Under the pieces are notes generated by a model. It was given only the letters and a program-made list of their open reading frames with translations. It ran no database searches and was not told the DNA's origin. The translations under genes and the position numbers were made by a program. A stretch of DNA of 64,000 bases from Sinohyriopsis cumingii. Its lineage: Eukaryota > Mollusca > Bivalvia > Unionida > Unionidae. Below are positions 9,057 to 20,540 of the stretch, piece after piece (the first letter of the stretch is position 1; the number at the start of each line of letters is the position of its first letter). The stretch lies in assembly GCA_028554795.2 (NCBI GenBank), contig CM068839.1, forward strand, positions 38,221,006-38,285,005. The letters run 5' to 3'.

Positions 9057-9592
9057 CCCCCTGCGGGTCCGGGGTTGTAGAATTGGCCCGACGTGCCTCG
9101 CTACGTGTCGTAAAAGGCGACTAAGTAGAGGCAACCTGTTTGCCGTGGGTTGCGTCCCGTGTCGGGGGAGGAAAGGATCCTGGTAGTTGAGCAGTTCCCT
9201 GCAATACACTACTTTGGCCTCTACTTCTCTTAGACGGGTGGTCGGGATGGGCCCGGTTCCGACAAATCGGCTGGTCACGCCGAGCCCTAGGAGGTCTTTA
9301 TTAACTTTCTCACCTTCTTTCTCTCTCTCCTTGTATCTCTCTTGATACCACCGTTGCCCCTATATTCTTTTCCTTTATATTTCACTTTTCCAAGTCTTAG
9401 AAGGCGGTGGCTTAACGGGTCAATCGGGGGGTAATTTTACCGACCTTAGAAATTGGCGACTTCAGGGTCATTCAAAGGTAATTTTATCAACTGAGTATGG
9501 CATCTGTGTATCCCTGACACTTGAAAAGTGTCCCCTTGTTGGGCTCCTTGGTGGGTGGGGAGCACGGGTGCTGAATTTTTAATCTAGCCATC

Positions 9593-10759
9593 ATGGATAA
9601 TTCAAAAAAAAATCAAAATAAAAGATCGAAACCCTTATCAGAGTCTGACGATGAACCATTTAGCGTGGAGTCATTTCCACGCTTCATGGTCATACAGTCA
9701 AAAGATGCCACGAAACCGCTTGCCGCACTATCTCCATTTGTCATCGAAAAGACTATCACAGGATCGATTGGCACACCTAAAAGTGTTAAAAAGTTGAAAT
9801 CGGGTTGTCTTCTTATTGAGTGTGAGCGACGAGGTCAATCAGACAATATCAGGAAAATGAAAACGTTCTTTGATATCCCAGTAACCTCATTCGCTCACAC
9901 CACACTGAATACGTCCAAAGGCGTGATTCGCTGCCGTGACTTGGCTGGAGTCACCGACGCTGACATCATCGAAGGAATGAAAGATGAAGGTGTCACTGCA
10001 GTCCGACGAATACGTATTAAACGTAATAACAATCTGCAGGACACCAACACCATTGTACTCACCTTCAACAGGCCAACTGTACCCAAAGTGGTGAAAGTTG
10101 GCTTTTTGCAAGTAAAGGTAGAGATTTACATTCCCAACCCCCTTCGGTGTTATAAGTGTCAAAAATACGGCCATCACGAAGACCGCTGCTCCAAGAGCCA
10201 AATATGTGGCCGATGCGGAGACAATGCTCATCAGGAATCTGATTGTAGAGCAACTCCGCATTGTGTCAACTGCGGAAAAGAGCACCACGCAAATTCCAAG
10301 GATTGCGATACCTGGAAACAGGAGAAGGAAATTCAGAGGGTAAAATACACAAATAATATTCCCTATCCAGAAGCCAGAAAAATTGTACAGGCAAAAACAG
10401 CCCATCCTGGCCCATCCTTCTCCACTGTAGTGAAGAGCAATCCTAAAACAACAAAGGACGCTCAAACACAAACAGAAGCACCCGATTCAACACCAAATTC
10501 AAACACCCCCCATTACCAAGCACAGAAAAACACGGCATCTACTCAGACTACATTTAATAATACCCAACAACCTAAATCACCAAAGAATAAAAAAACTCAC
10601 GGAAACAGGCAACAAAAGGGATCAGATGACCCCATCAAACTTTATAACAGGTTTGGAGACATCGAGAGCATGGATGCAGAAGAATCTGCTCCATGCGCAC
10701 AAGGGAACTCCAGACCTACAAACAAAAAATTCACCCCCGTACTTCCTCCAGAGAAATAA
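9593..10759 (+). CDS. ORF1 nucleic-acid-binding protein, U2
   Basis: Protein identical to the U1 copy over all 388 residues, with three intact CCHC knuckles. The Gly343 codon is still GGA, which separates U1 and U2 from all later copies (GGG). The 5' leader and the 62-nt gap to ORF2 are unchanged. Confidence 0.93.
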   Translation: MDNSKKNQNKRSKPLSESDDEPFSVESFPRFMVIQSKDATKPLAALSPFVIEKTITGSIGTPKSVKKLKSGCLLIECERRGQSDNIRKMKTFFDIPVTSFAHTTLNTSKGVIRCRDLAGVTDADIIEGMKDEGVTAVRRIRIKRNNNLQDTNTIVLTFNRPTVPKVVKVGFLQVKVEIYIPNPLRCYKCQKYGHHEDRCSKSQICGRCGDNAHQESDCRATPHCVNCGKEHHANSKDCDTWKQEKEIQRVKYTNNIPYPEARKIVQAKTAHPGPSFSTVVKSNPKTTKDAQTQTEAPDSTPNSNTPHYQAQKNTASTQTTFNNTQQPKSPKNKKTHGNRQQKGSDDPIKLYNRFGDIESMDAEESAPCAQGNSRPTNKKFTPVLPPEK

Positions 10760-10821
10760 CAAAACAAATTCCGTCTGCGAAAGGTCTAACCTAGCTCCAC
10801 AATCTTTAATTTAAATTTATA

Positions 10822-13800
10822 ATGAAAAACACTATCATACAATGGAATTGTCGAGGACTTAAAGCAAATTACAATGATATTCTCCTGCTTTTAAACGAAC
10901 ATGATCCTGCGGTACTATGCCTTCAAGAAACATTCTTGAAAGATACAGACAATACCACATTTAAAAACTACTCCCTGTTTAACACCTGCTCTCCAAATGT
11001 TGATAGGGCATCAGGAGGAGTTTCTGTTATTGTAAACAACAGTGCTCCTCATAGCTTCATTCATTTAAACACCAATTTACAAGCCATTGCTGTAAGCGTC
11101 ACTCTACATCGAGTGATTACATTTTGCTCTATTTATTTACCACCAAACACTAACCTAGTACCAAACGAACTGGACAATCTTGTTCAACAGCTTCCCGCAC
11201 CCTTTGTTTTACTCGGGGATTTTAATGCCCATAACATTTTATGGGGATCAAATCATATAAGTGACAGAGGTCACAAAGTTGAAGACTTTATTTCTAGACA
11301 CGATTTGTGTCTATATAATACCAAAACACCTACATATTTACACCCAGGCACGGGTACATACACAAGCATCGATTTGACAATTTGTTCTCCTTCTCTGCTT
11401 TTGGACTATGAATGGAAGGTCGCTGATGACCTTCACAGCAGCGATCACTTCCCAATCTTTCTTGTAAATCTTAACTCTACAGGCGATGAAGTAATTCCAC
11501 ATTGGAATTTAAAGAAGGCCGACTGGGCCAAGTTTGAAACACTCTGTAAAACTAGGCTGAATGAGGATACAGTTTTCACTGTTGACGACACCATTCAGCA
11601 TTTTACATCTATTTTAATAGAGATTGCAGAAGAATCCGTTCCCAAGTCCTCGCCATATTGTAAAAGAACCCAAAAACCTTGGGTCACTAAGGAATGTAAG
11701 GAAGCCATTAAACTACGCCGAGAAGCATTAAGGAAATTTAATAATCAACCGACGCCCGAAAACTTAAATATATATCGCATTACCCGGGCGAAAGCTCGCC
11801 GCATAATCAAAGAAAGTAAAAGAGCATCATGGAAGAAGTATGTTTCTTCTTTAAACTCTCGTTCCTCTGTTAAAAAAGTTTGGGACACTATACGCAAAAT
11901 AAACGGAAAGAGAAAGCAAAACCCTCTCCGACATCTGACACTGAACAATAACAACTTTAGTTCAAAACGTGACATTGCAAATATTCTTGCTGACAGTTTC
12001 TCGAAAAATTCCTCATCATCTAATTATTCAGAAGCCTTCCAAAAACTTAAAACTCAAAAAGAAAAGTCACGTTTAAAATTCACATCCAACAACTCGGAAA
12101 GTTATAATCAATTGTTCTCACTATCGGAGCTTAGGGAGGCTTTAGATAAGGCCCATGATACATCCGCTGGGCCTGACGAGATACATTACCAGTTTCTGAA
12201 ACACCTTCCAGAATCATCATTAACATCTCTTTTGAAACTCTTCAATGATTTATGGATTACTGGTAACCTACCTAAAATATGGAAAGAAGCAACAGTAATA
12301 CCAGTTCCCAAACCCGGTAAAGATAGTGAAGATCCTACCAACTATCGACCTATTGCACTCACAAGCTGCATGTGCAAAACAATGGAACGAATGATCAATT
12401 CTCGGCTTGTATGGTACCTGGAAACTAACAATTTAATATCTCCTTTCCAAAGTGGCTTTCGTTATGGACGGAGCACCAACGATCATCTGGTTAGACTAGA
12501 AACATTCATTCGCGATGCATTTATCAAGAAAGAACATTTAGTAGCGGTTTTCTTTGATTTAGAAAAGGCCTATGACACAACATGGAAGTACGGGATACTA
12601 AAAGACCTGCACGATCTAGGTCTTAAAGGCCGTCTGCCCTCTTTCATATCCAACTTCCTCTCCGACAGAGAATTCAAGGTACGAGTGGGCTGTACTCTCT
12701 CAGATTTGCACGAGCAAGAGATGGGTGTGCCCCAGGGCAGTATTTTATCTGCGACACTTTTCAATATTAAAATTAATAACATCACCAAGTGTTTGACTCC
12801 TGGTGTGGATTGCTCACTATACGTTGATGATTTTCTCATATGTTATCGGTCAAGGCACATGCATACAATTGAAAGACAACTACAGCAAAATATCAACAAG
12901 ATTCAAAATTGGTCTAGTACGAACGGTTTCAAATTCTCGAAATCAAAAACGGTATGTATGCATTTCTGTCAATTACGACGACACCACGATGAACCTAAAC
13001 TCACGCTGGACGGAACACCTATTCCAGTTGTTGAGGAAACAAAATTTTTGGGTATTATCTTTGACAGAAAACTGACCTTTATTCCACACCTAAAAAACTT
13101 GAAAGCCAAATGCTTAAAAGCACTTGACCTACTTAAAGTAGTAGCACACACTGACTGGGGTGCTGATAGAAAAGTCATCCTGAATTTATATAGAACGTTT
13201 ATTCGCTCCAAACTAGACTATGGTTGCGTTGTGTATGGTTCTGCCAGAAAATCGTATCTTAAAATGCTTGATCCAATTCATCATCAGGGAATAAGACTGG
13301 CTCTGGGAGCATTTAAAACATCCCCGTGTGAAAGCCTTCTAGCTGAGGCGAATGAACCACCGTTATCGCATCGTAGAGAAATGCTTTCAGCACAGTATGC
13401 TCTCAAATTAAAATCAAACCCTCTGAATCCTGCTTTTTCGGCTGTTTTTCAACCCAAATACAAAACTTTATACGAAAATAAACCAAACAACATACCTTCC
13501 TTTGGCATTAGAATATCATCCAGCCTTGACACTACAAATATAGATCTTTCAAAAATTCAGAAAACATCCATCTCCGAAACACCACCCTGGCTAATTAAAC
13601 AACCAAAAGTACGTTTTACGCTACACGATGGAAAAAAATCCGAAACAAACCCTTCTATCTTCCACAACTCTTACCATGAACTCCTCACCGAATTTAAAAA
13701 CTACACGAGAATTTACACTGATGGATCAAAGGATGAGGAAAAGGCTGCTGCAGCCTTTGTTTGTGGAAATCACACAACGCAAGTTCGCTTACCAAATGGA

Positions 13801-14502
13801 GCATCAATTTTTACAGCCGAAATCAGAGCAATAGACCTTGCTCTGCAACATATAGAACAGAATCGTATTTCAAACTGTATCATCTTCTCCGACTCGCTAT
13901 CAGTACTTCAGTCACTGCACAATAGAAAACTGGAGAACCCATTATTGAAAAACATACTCGTAAAAAATACCGAGCTGAGTGTCTCCCACAATATAATATA
14001 CTGTTGGTTACCTAGCCACATTGGTATTAAAGGTAACGAAAAAGCAGATCGCGCTGCTAAAATGGCCCTTTCTCAAGAACCATCTGATTTTAAAATACCA
14101 TATACAGATTTTAAACCTTGTATCAGAAAGTTCTTACGTCAGAAGTGGCAGGCATCATGGAATGATGCTGTAAATAACAAACTTCATGCAATCAAACCAA
14201 CTCTAGGAGAATGGACTCCTTCCTACAGAACCATTCGTAGGGAGGAGGTAGTCATTGCAAGAATCCGAATTGGTCATACTTATATCACCCACACCCACAT
14301 ACTAAAAGGTGAAGACCCACCAGGGTGCGTTTCTTGCAATGAACCATTCACTGTCAAGCACTTTATGATAGAGTGCTTTGACCTACAACCTACGCGCGAT
14401 CGTTATTACGTTGTGCATGATATGAAAGAACTTTTTGATAATATAAACATCACTCGTATTATCGAGTTCTTGAAAGCCGTAAATATTTACTCTAAACTCT
14501 GA
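10822..14502 (+). CDS. ORF2 endonuclease-RT-RNase H polyprotein, U2
   Basis: 1226 aa, identical in protein to U1, including R678 and G1168. Endonuclease D208-H209, RT YVDD, RNase H D967/E1000/D1024/D1076 and the C-terminal CCHC are all present, so it is predicted competent. Identity with U1 over a 5751-bp period indicates segmental duplication of the unit, since independent insertions would not share the private markers and the same flank. Confidence 0.96.
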   Translation: MKNTIIQWNCRGLKANYNDILLLLNEHDPAVLCLQETFLKDTDNTTFKNYSLFNTCSPNVDRASGGVSVIVNNSAPHSFIHLNTNLQAIAVSVTLHRVITFCSIYLPPNTNLVPNELDNLVQQLPAPFVLLGDFNAHNILWGSNHISDRGHKVEDFISRHDLCLYNTKTPTYLHPGTGTYTSIDLTICSPSLLLDYEWKVADDLHSSDHFPIFLVNLNSTGDEVIPHWNLKKADWAKFETLCKTRLNEDTVFTVDDTIQHFTSILIEIAEESVPKSSPYCKRTQKPWVTKECKEAIKLRREALRKFNNQPTPENLNIYRITRAKARRIIKESKRASWKKYVSSLNSRSSVKKVWDTIRKINGKRKQNPLRHLTLNNNNFSSKRDIANILADSFSKNSSSSNYSEAFQKLKTQKEKSRLKFTSNNSESYNQLFSLSELREALDKAHDTSAGPDEIHYQFLKHLPESSLTSLLKLFNDLWITGNLPKIWKEATVIPVPKPGKDSEDPTNYRPIALTSCMCKTMERMINSRLVWYLETNNLISPFQSGFRYGRSTNDHLVRLETFIRDAFIKKEHLVAVFFDLEKAYDTTWKYGILKDLHDLGLKGRLPSFISNFLSDREFKVRVGCTLSDLHEQEMGVPQGSILSATLFNIKINNITKCLTPGVDCSLYVDDFLICYRSRHMHTIERQLQQNINKIQNWSSTNGFKFSKSKTVCMHFCQLRRHHDEPKLTLDGTPIPVVEETKFLGIIFDRKLTFIPHLKNLKAKCLKALDLLKVVAHTDWGADRKVILNLYRTFIRSKLDYGCVVYGSARKSYLKMLDPIHHQGIRLALGAFKTSPCESLLAEANEPPLSHRREMLSAQYALKLKSNPLNPAFSAVFQPKYKTLYENKPNNIPSFGIRISSSLDTTNIDLSKIQKTSISETPPWLIKQPKVRFTLHDGKKSETNPSIFHNSYHELLTEFKNYTRIYTDGSKDEEKAAAAFVCGNHTTQVRLPNGASIFTAEIRAIDLALQHIEQNRISNCIIFSDSLSVLQSLHNRKLENPLLKNILVKNTELSVSHNIIYCWLPSHIGIKGNEKADRAAKMALSQEPSDFKIPYTDFKPCIRKFLRQKWQASWNDAVNNKLHAIKPTLGEWTPSYRTIRREEVVIARIRIGHTYITHTHILKGEDPPGCVSCNEPFTVKHFMIECFDLQPTRDRYYVVHDMKELFDNINITRIIEFLKAVNIYSKL

Positions 14503-14777
14503 CTTTTATGCTATCACCTTGTGCAGTTTTATGCAATATACATTCCGTCCCATTTTAATACCTATTCATCTTTTTTACATCTCCCGTTGATCGGGAAGCT
14601 TTATTTTGCACCGTTACCATCTTACCGTTTTTAATTTCAACCATTTGTTCTTTTATATCGCTGGTCGATGTAGAACCTTTTATAAGTTTTAAAAGATTAT
14701 ACAAGTAACACTTTGTTGGGCGCTAAATAGCCTAAGAGTGCTGATGCGCCGTTAAAAAAAAACAATCAATCAATCAA

Positions 14778-14807
14778 TTAACATCAAAATTAATAGCATC
14801 ACCAAGT
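14778..14807 (+). repeat. 30-bp ORF2-derived junction spacer (site A), U2/U3
   Basis: Third instance of the V-type codon 647-657 piece between a (CAAT)4 tail and CCCCCTGCGGG. Confidence 0.9.
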
Positions 14808-15148
14808 CCCCCTGCGGGTCCGGGGTTGTAGAATTGGCCCGACGTGCCTCGCTACGTGTCGTAAAAGGCGACTAAGTAGAGGCAACCTGTTTGCCGTGGG
14901 TTGCGTCCCGTGTCGGGGGAGGAAAGGATCCTGGTAGTTGAGCAGTTCCCTGCAATACACTACTTTGGCCTCTACTTCTCTTAGACGGGTGGTCGGGATG
15001 GGCCCGGTTCCGACAAATCGGCTGGTCACGCCGAGCCCTAGGAGGTCTTTATTAACTTTCTCACCTTCTTTCTCTCTCTCCTTGTATCTCTCTTGATACC
15101 ACCGTTGCCCCTATATTCTTTTCCTTTATATTTCACTTTTCCAAGTCT

Positions 15149-15160
15149 TAGAAGGCTTCC
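15149..15160 (+). repeat. 12-bp insertion in 5' UTR (U3 lineage marker)
   Basis: TAGAAGGC appears twice around TTCC, where U1, U2 and U13 have it once. The insertion is present in U3-U11, so it is a clean lineage marker. Confidence 0.9.
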
Positions 15161-15355
15161 TAGAAGGCGGTGGCTTAACGGGTCAATCGGGGGGTAATTT
15201 TACCGACCTTAGAAATTGGCGACTTCAGGGTCATTCAAAGGTAATTTTATCAACTGAGTATGGCATCTGTGTATCCCTGACACTTGAAAAGTGTCCCCTT
15301 GTTGGGCTCCTTGGTGGGTGGGGAGCACGGGTGCTGAATTTTTAATCTAGCCATC

Positions 15356-16522
15356 ATGGATAATTCAAAAAAAAATCAAAATAAAAGATCGAAACCCTTA
15401 TCAGAGTCTGACGATGAACCATTTAGCGTGGAGTCATTTCCACGCTTCATGGTCATACAGTCAAAAGATGCCACGAAACCGCTTGCCGCACTATCTCCAT
15501 TTGTCATCGAAAAGACTATCACAGGATCGATTGGCACACCTAAAAGTGTTAAAAAGTTGAAATCGGGTTGTCTTCTTATTGAGTGTGAGCGACGAGGTCA
15601 ATCAGACAATATCAGGAAAATGAAAACGTTCTTTGATATCCCAGTAACCTCATTCGCTCACACCACACTGAATACGTCCAAAGGCGTGATTCGCTGCCGT
15701 GACTTGGCTGGAGTCACCGACGCTGACATCATCGAAGGAATGAAAGATGAAGGTGTCACTGCAGTCCGACGAATACGTATTAAACGTAATAACAATCTGC
15801 AGGACACCAACACCATTGTACTCACCTTCAACAGGCCAACTGTACCCAAAGTGGTGAAAGTTGGCTTTTTGCAAGTAAAGGTAGAGATTTACATTCCCAA
15901 CCCCCTTCGGTGTTATAAGTGTCAAAAATACGGCCATCACGAAGACCGCTGCTCCAAGAGCCAAATATGTGGCCGATGCGGAGACAATGCTCATCAGGAA
16001 TCTGATTGTAGAGCAACTCCGCATTGTGTCAACTGCGGAAAAGAGCACCACGCAAATTCCAAGGATTGCGATACCTGGAAACAGGAGAAGGAAATTCAGA
16101 GGGTAAAATACACAAATAATATTCCCTATCCAGAAGCCAGAAAAATTGTACAGGCAAAAACAGCCCATCCTGGCCCATCCTTCTCCACTGTAGTGAAGAG
16201 CAATCCTAAAACAACAAAGGACGCTCAAACACAAACAGAAGCACCCGATTCAACACCAAATTCAAACACCCCCCATTACCAAGCACAGAAAAACACGGCA
16301 TCTACTCAGACTACATTTAATAATACCCAACAACCTAAATCACCAAAGAATAAAAAAACTCACGGAAACAGGCAACAAAAGGGGTCAGATGACCCCATCA
16401 AACTTTATAACAGGTTTGGAGACATCGAGAGCATGGATGCAGAAGAATCTGCTCCATGCGCACAAGGGAACTCCAGACCTACAAACAAAAAATTCACCCC
16501 CGTACTTCCTCCAGAGAAATAA
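15356..16522 (+). CDS. ORF1 nucleic-acid-binding protein, U3
   Basis: 388 aa, the same protein as U1 (F23, L73, C368). It differs silently at Gly343 (GGA to GGG). This copy pairs the L-type ORF1 N terminus with the insertion-bearing 5' UTR, so the insertion arose before or independently of the F23C change seen from U5 on. Confidence 0.93.
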   Translation: MDNSKKNQNKRSKPLSESDDEPFSVESFPRFMVIQSKDATKPLAALSPFVIEKTITGSIGTPKSVKKLKSGCLLIECERRGQSDNIRKMKTFFDIPVTSFAHTTLNTSKGVIRCRDLAGVTDADIIEGMKDEGVTAVRRIRIKRNNNLQDTNTIVLTFNRPTVPKVVKVGFLQVKVEIYIPNPLRCYKCQKYGHHEDRCSKSQICGRCGDNAHQESDCRATPHCVNCGKEHHANSKDCDTWKQEKEIQRVKYTNNIPYPEARKIVQAKTAHPGPSFSTVVKSNPKTTKDAQTQTEAPDSTPNSNTPHYQAQKNTASTQTTFNNTQQPKSPKNKKTHGNRQQKGSDDPIKLYNRFGDIESMDAEESAPCAQGNSRPTNKKFTPVLPPEK

Positions 16523-16584
16523 CAAAACAAATTCCGTCTGCGAAAGGTCTAACCTAGCTCCACAATCTTTAATTTAAATTTATA

Positions 16585-19500
16585 ATGAAAAACACTATCA
16601 TACAATGGAATTGTCGAGGACTTAAAGCAAATTACAATGATATTCTCCTGCTTTTAAACGAACATGATCCTGCGGTACTATGCCTTCAAGAAACATTCTT
16701 GAAAGATACAGACAATACCACATTTAAAAACTACTCCCTGTTTAACACCTGCTCTCCAAATGTTGATAGGGCATCAGGAGGAGTTTCTGTTATTGTAAAC
16801 AACAGTGCTCCTCATAGCTTCATTCATTTAAACACCAATTTACAAGCCATTGCTGTAAGCGTCACTCTACATCGAGTGATTACATTTTGCTCTATTTATT
16901 TACCACCAAACACTAACCTAGTACCAAACGAACTGGACAATCTTGTTCAACAGCTTCCCGCACCCTTTGTTTTACTCGGGGATTTTAATGCCCATAACAT
17001 TTTATGGGGATCAAATCATATAAGTGACAGAGGTCACAAAATTGAAGACTTTATTTCTAGACACGATCTGTGTCTATATAATACCAAAACACCTACATAT
17101 TTACACCCAGGCACGGGTACATACACAAGCATCGATTTGACAATTTGTTCTCCTTCTCTGCTTTTGGACTATGAATGGAAGGTCGCTGATGACCTTCACA
17201 GCAGCGATCACTTCCCAATCTTTCTTGTAAATCTTAACTCTACAGGCGATGAAGTAATTCCACATTGGAATTTAAAGAAGGCCGACTGGGCCAAGTTTGA
17301 AACACTCTGTAAAACTAGGCTGAATGAGGATACAGTTTTCACTGTTGACGACACCATTCAGCATTTTACATCTATTTTAATAGAGATTGCAGAAGAATCC
17401 GTTCCCAAGTCCTCGCCATATTGTAAAAGAACCCAAAAACCTTGGGTCACTAAGGAATGTAAGGAAGCCATTAAACTACGCCGAGAAGCATTAAGGAAAT
17501 TTAATAATCAACCGACGCCCGAAAACTTAAATATATATCGCATTACCCGGGCGAAAGCTCGCCGCATAATCAAAGAAAGTAAAAGAGCATCATGGAAGAA
17601 GTATGTTTCTTCTTTAAACTCTCGTTCCTCTGTTAAAAAAGTTTGGGACACTATACGCAAAATAAACGGAAAGAGAAAGCAAAACCCTCTCCGACATCTG
17701 ACACTGAACAATAACAACTTTAGTTCAAAACGTGACATTGCAAATATTCTTGCTGACAGTTTCTCGAAAAATTCCTCATCATCTAATTATTCAGAAGCCT
17801 TCCAAAAACTTAAAACTCAAAAAGAAAAGTCACGTTTAAAATTCACATCCAACAACTCGGAAAGTTATAATCAATTGTTCTCACTATCGGAGCTTAGGGA
17901 GGCTTTAGATAAGGCCCATGATACATCCGCTGGGCCTGACGAGATACATTACCAGTTTCTGAAACACCTTCCAGAATCATCATTAACATCTCTTTTGAAA
18001 CTCTTCAATGATTTATGGATTACTGGTAACCTACCTAAAATATGGAAAGAAGCAACAGTAATACCAGTTCCCAAACCCGGTAAAGATAGTGAAGATCCTA
18101 CCAACTATCGACCTATTGCACTCACAAGCTGCATGTGCAAAACAATGGAACGAATGATCAATTCTCGGCTTGTATGGTACCTGGAAACTAACAATTTAAT
18201 ATCTCCTTTCCAAAGTGGCTTTCGTTATGGACGGAGCACCAACGATCATCTGGTTAGACTAGAAACATTCATTCGCGATGCATTTATCAAGAAAGAACAT
18301 TTAGTAGCGGTTTTCTTTGATTTAGAAAAGGCCTATGACACAACATGGAAGTACGGGATACTAAAAGACCTGCACGATCTAGGTCTTAAAGGCCGTCTGC
18401 CCTCTTTCATATCCAACTTCCTCTCCGACAGAGAATTCAAGGTACGAGTGGGCTGTACTCTCTCAGATTTGCACGAGCAAGAGATGGGTGTGCCCCAGGG
18501 CAGTATTTTATCTGCGACACTTTTCAATATTAAAATTAATAACATCACCAAGTGTTTGACTCCTGGTGTGGATTGCTCACTATATGTTGATGATTTTCTC
18601 ATATGTTATCGGTCAAAGCACATGCATACAATTGAAAGACAACTACAGCAAAATATCAACAAGATTCAAAATTGGTCTAGTACGAACGGTTTCAAATTCT
18701 CGAAATCAAAAACGGTATGTATGCATTTCTGTCAATTACGACGACACCACGATGAACCTAAACTCACGCTGGACGGAACACCTATTCCAGTTGTTGAGGA
18801 AACAAAATTTTTGGGTATTATCTTTGACAGAAAACTGACCTTTATTCCACACCTAAAAAACTTGAAAGCCAAATGCTTAAAAGCACTTGACCTACTTAAA
18901 GTAGTAGCACACACTGACTGGGGTGCTGATAGAAAAGTCATCCTGAATTTATATAGAACGTTTATTCGCTCCAAACTAGACTATGGTTGCGTTGTGTATG
19001 GTTCTGCCAGAAAATCGTATCTTAAAATGCTTGATCCAATTCATCATCAGGGAATAAGACTGGCTCTGGGAGCATTTAAAACATCCCCGTGTGAAAGCCT
19101 TCTAGCTGAGGCGAATGAACCACCGTTATCGCATCGTAGAGAAATGCTTTCAGCACAGTATGCTCTCAAATTAAAATCAAACCCTCTGAATCCTGCTTTT
19201 TCGGCTGTTTTTCAACCCAAATACAAAACTTTATACGAAAATAAACCAAACAACATACCTTCCTTTGGCATTAGAATATCATCCAGCCTTGACACTACAA
19301 ATATAGATCTTTCAAAAATTCAGAAAACATCCATCTCCGAAACACCACCCTGGCTAATTAAACAACCAAAAGTACGTTTTACGCTACACGATGGAAAAAA
19401 ATCCGAAACAAACCCTTCTATCTTCCACAACTCTTACCATGAACTCCTCACCGAATTTAAAAACTACACGAGAATTTACACTGATGGATCAAAGGATGAG

Positions 19501-20265
19501 GAAAAGGCTGCTGCAGCCTTTGTTTGTGGAAATCACACAACGCAAGTTCGCTTACCAAATGGAGCATCAATTTTTACAGCCGAAATCAGAGCAATAGACC
19601 TTGCTCTGCAACATATAGAACAGAATCGTATTTCAAACTGTATCATCTTCTCCGACTCGCTATCAGTACTTCAGTCACTGCACAATAGAAAACTGGAGAA
19701 CCCATTATTGAAAAACATACTCGTAAAAAATACCGAGCTGAGTGTCTCCCACAATATAATATACTGTTGGTTACCTAGCCACATTGGTATTAAAGGTAAC
19801 GAAAAAGCAGATCGCGCTGCTAAAATGGCCCTTTCTCAAGAACCATCTGATTTTAAAATACCATATACAGATTTTAAACCTTGTATCAGAAAGTTCTTAC
19901 GTCAGAAGTGGCAGGCATCATGGAATGATGCTGTAAATAACAAACTTCATGCAATCAAACCAACTCTAGGAGAATGGACTCCTTCCTACAGAACCATTCG
20001 TAGGGAGGAGGTAGTCATTGCAAGAATCCGAATTGGTCATACTTATATCACCCACACCCACATACTAAAAGGTGAAGACCCACCAGAGTGCGTTTCTTGC
20101 AATGAACCATTCACTGTCAAGCACTTTATGATAGAGTGCTTTGACCTACAACCTACGCGCGATCGTTATTACGTTGTGCATGATATGAAAGAACTTTTTG
20201 ATAATATAAACATCACTCGTATTATCGAGTTCTTGAAAGCCGTAAATATTTACTCTAAACTCTGA
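16585..20265 (+). CDS. ORF2 endonuclease-RT-RNase H polyprotein, U3
   Basis: 1226 aa, intact, with all catalytic residues listed for U1. Private change V153I in the endonuclease. It has the common K678 and E1168 states. It is the last complete ORF2 before the truncated 4029-bp array, and is L-type from start to stop. Confidence 0.96.
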   Translation: MKNTIIQWNCRGLKANYNDILLLLNEHDPAVLCLQETFLKDTDNTTFKNYSLFNTCSPNVDRASGGVSVIVNNSAPHSFIHLNTNLQAIAVSVTLHRVITFCSIYLPPNTNLVPNELDNLVQQLPAPFVLLGDFNAHNILWGSNHISDRGHKIEDFISRHDLCLYNTKTPTYLHPGTGTYTSIDLTICSPSLLLDYEWKVADDLHSSDHFPIFLVNLNSTGDEVIPHWNLKKADWAKFETLCKTRLNEDTVFTVDDTIQHFTSILIEIAEESVPKSSPYCKRTQKPWVTKECKEAIKLRREALRKFNNQPTPENLNIYRITRAKARRIIKESKRASWKKYVSSLNSRSSVKKVWDTIRKINGKRKQNPLRHLTLNNNNFSSKRDIANILADSFSKNSSSSNYSEAFQKLKTQKEKSRLKFTSNNSESYNQLFSLSELREALDKAHDTSAGPDEIHYQFLKHLPESSLTSLLKLFNDLWITGNLPKIWKEATVIPVPKPGKDSEDPTNYRPIALTSCMCKTMERMINSRLVWYLETNNLISPFQSGFRYGRSTNDHLVRLETFIRDAFIKKEHLVAVFFDLEKAYDTTWKYGILKDLHDLGLKGRLPSFISNFLSDREFKVRVGCTLSDLHEQEMGVPQGSILSATLFNIKINNITKCLTPGVDCSLYVDDFLICYRSKHMHTIERQLQQNINKIQNWSSTNGFKFSKSKTVCMHFCQLRRHHDEPKLTLDGTPIPVVEETKFLGIIFDRKLTFIPHLKNLKAKCLKALDLLKVVAHTDWGADRKVILNLYRTFIRSKLDYGCVVYGSARKSYLKMLDPIHHQGIRLALGAFKTSPCESLLAEANEPPLSHRREMLSAQYALKLKSNPLNPAFSAVFQPKYKTLYENKPNNIPSFGIRISSSLDTTNIDLSKIQKTSISETPPWLIKQPKVRFTLHDGKKSETNPSIFHNSYHELLTEFKNYTRIYTDGSKDEEKAAAAFVCGNHTTQVRLPNGASIFTAEIRAIDLALQHIEQNRISNCIIFSDSLSVLQSLHNRKLENPLLKNILVKNTELSVSHNIIYCWLPSHIGIKGNEKADRAAKMALSQEPSDFKIPYTDFKPCIRKFLRQKWQASWNDAVNNKLHAIKPTLGEWTPSYRTIRREEVVIARIRIGHTYITHTHILKGEDPPECVSCNEPFTVKHFMIECFDLQPTRDRYYVVHDMKELFDNINITRIIEFLKAVNIYSKL

Positions 20266-20540
20266 CTTTTATGCTATCACCTTGTGCAGTTTTATGCAAT
20301 ATACATTCCGTCCCATTTTAATACCTATTCATCTTTTTTACATCTCCCGTTGATCGGGAAGCTTTATTTTGCACCGTTACCATCTTACCGTTTTTAATTT
20401 CAACCATTTGTTCTTTTATATCGCTGGTCGATGTAGAACCTTTTATAAGTTTTAAAAGATTATACAAGTAACACTTTGTTGGGCGCTAAATAGCCTAAGA
20501 GTGCTGATGCGCCGTTAAAAAAAAACAATCAATCAATCAA

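Larger units (their letters stand above)
9057..14777 (+). mobile_element. U2: complete LINE, L-type, near-identical to U1
   Basis: 5' UTR 9057-9592 (536 bp, without the 12-bp insertion), ORF1, ORF2, 3' UTR 14503-14777 with (CAAT)4. It shares the private R678 and G1168 markers with U1, so U1 and U2 are direct tandem duplicates. Confidence 0.97.
14808..20540 (+). mobile_element. U3: complete LINE, L-type, with 12-bp 5' UTR insertion
   Basis: 5' UTR 14808-15355 (548 bp), both ORFs intact, 3' UTR 20266-20540 with a (CAAT) tail. The unit is 5763 bp because of the 12-bp insertion. It is the first copy with GGG at ORF1 codon 343, so it belongs to the lineage that gave U4-U11. Confidence 0.97.
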
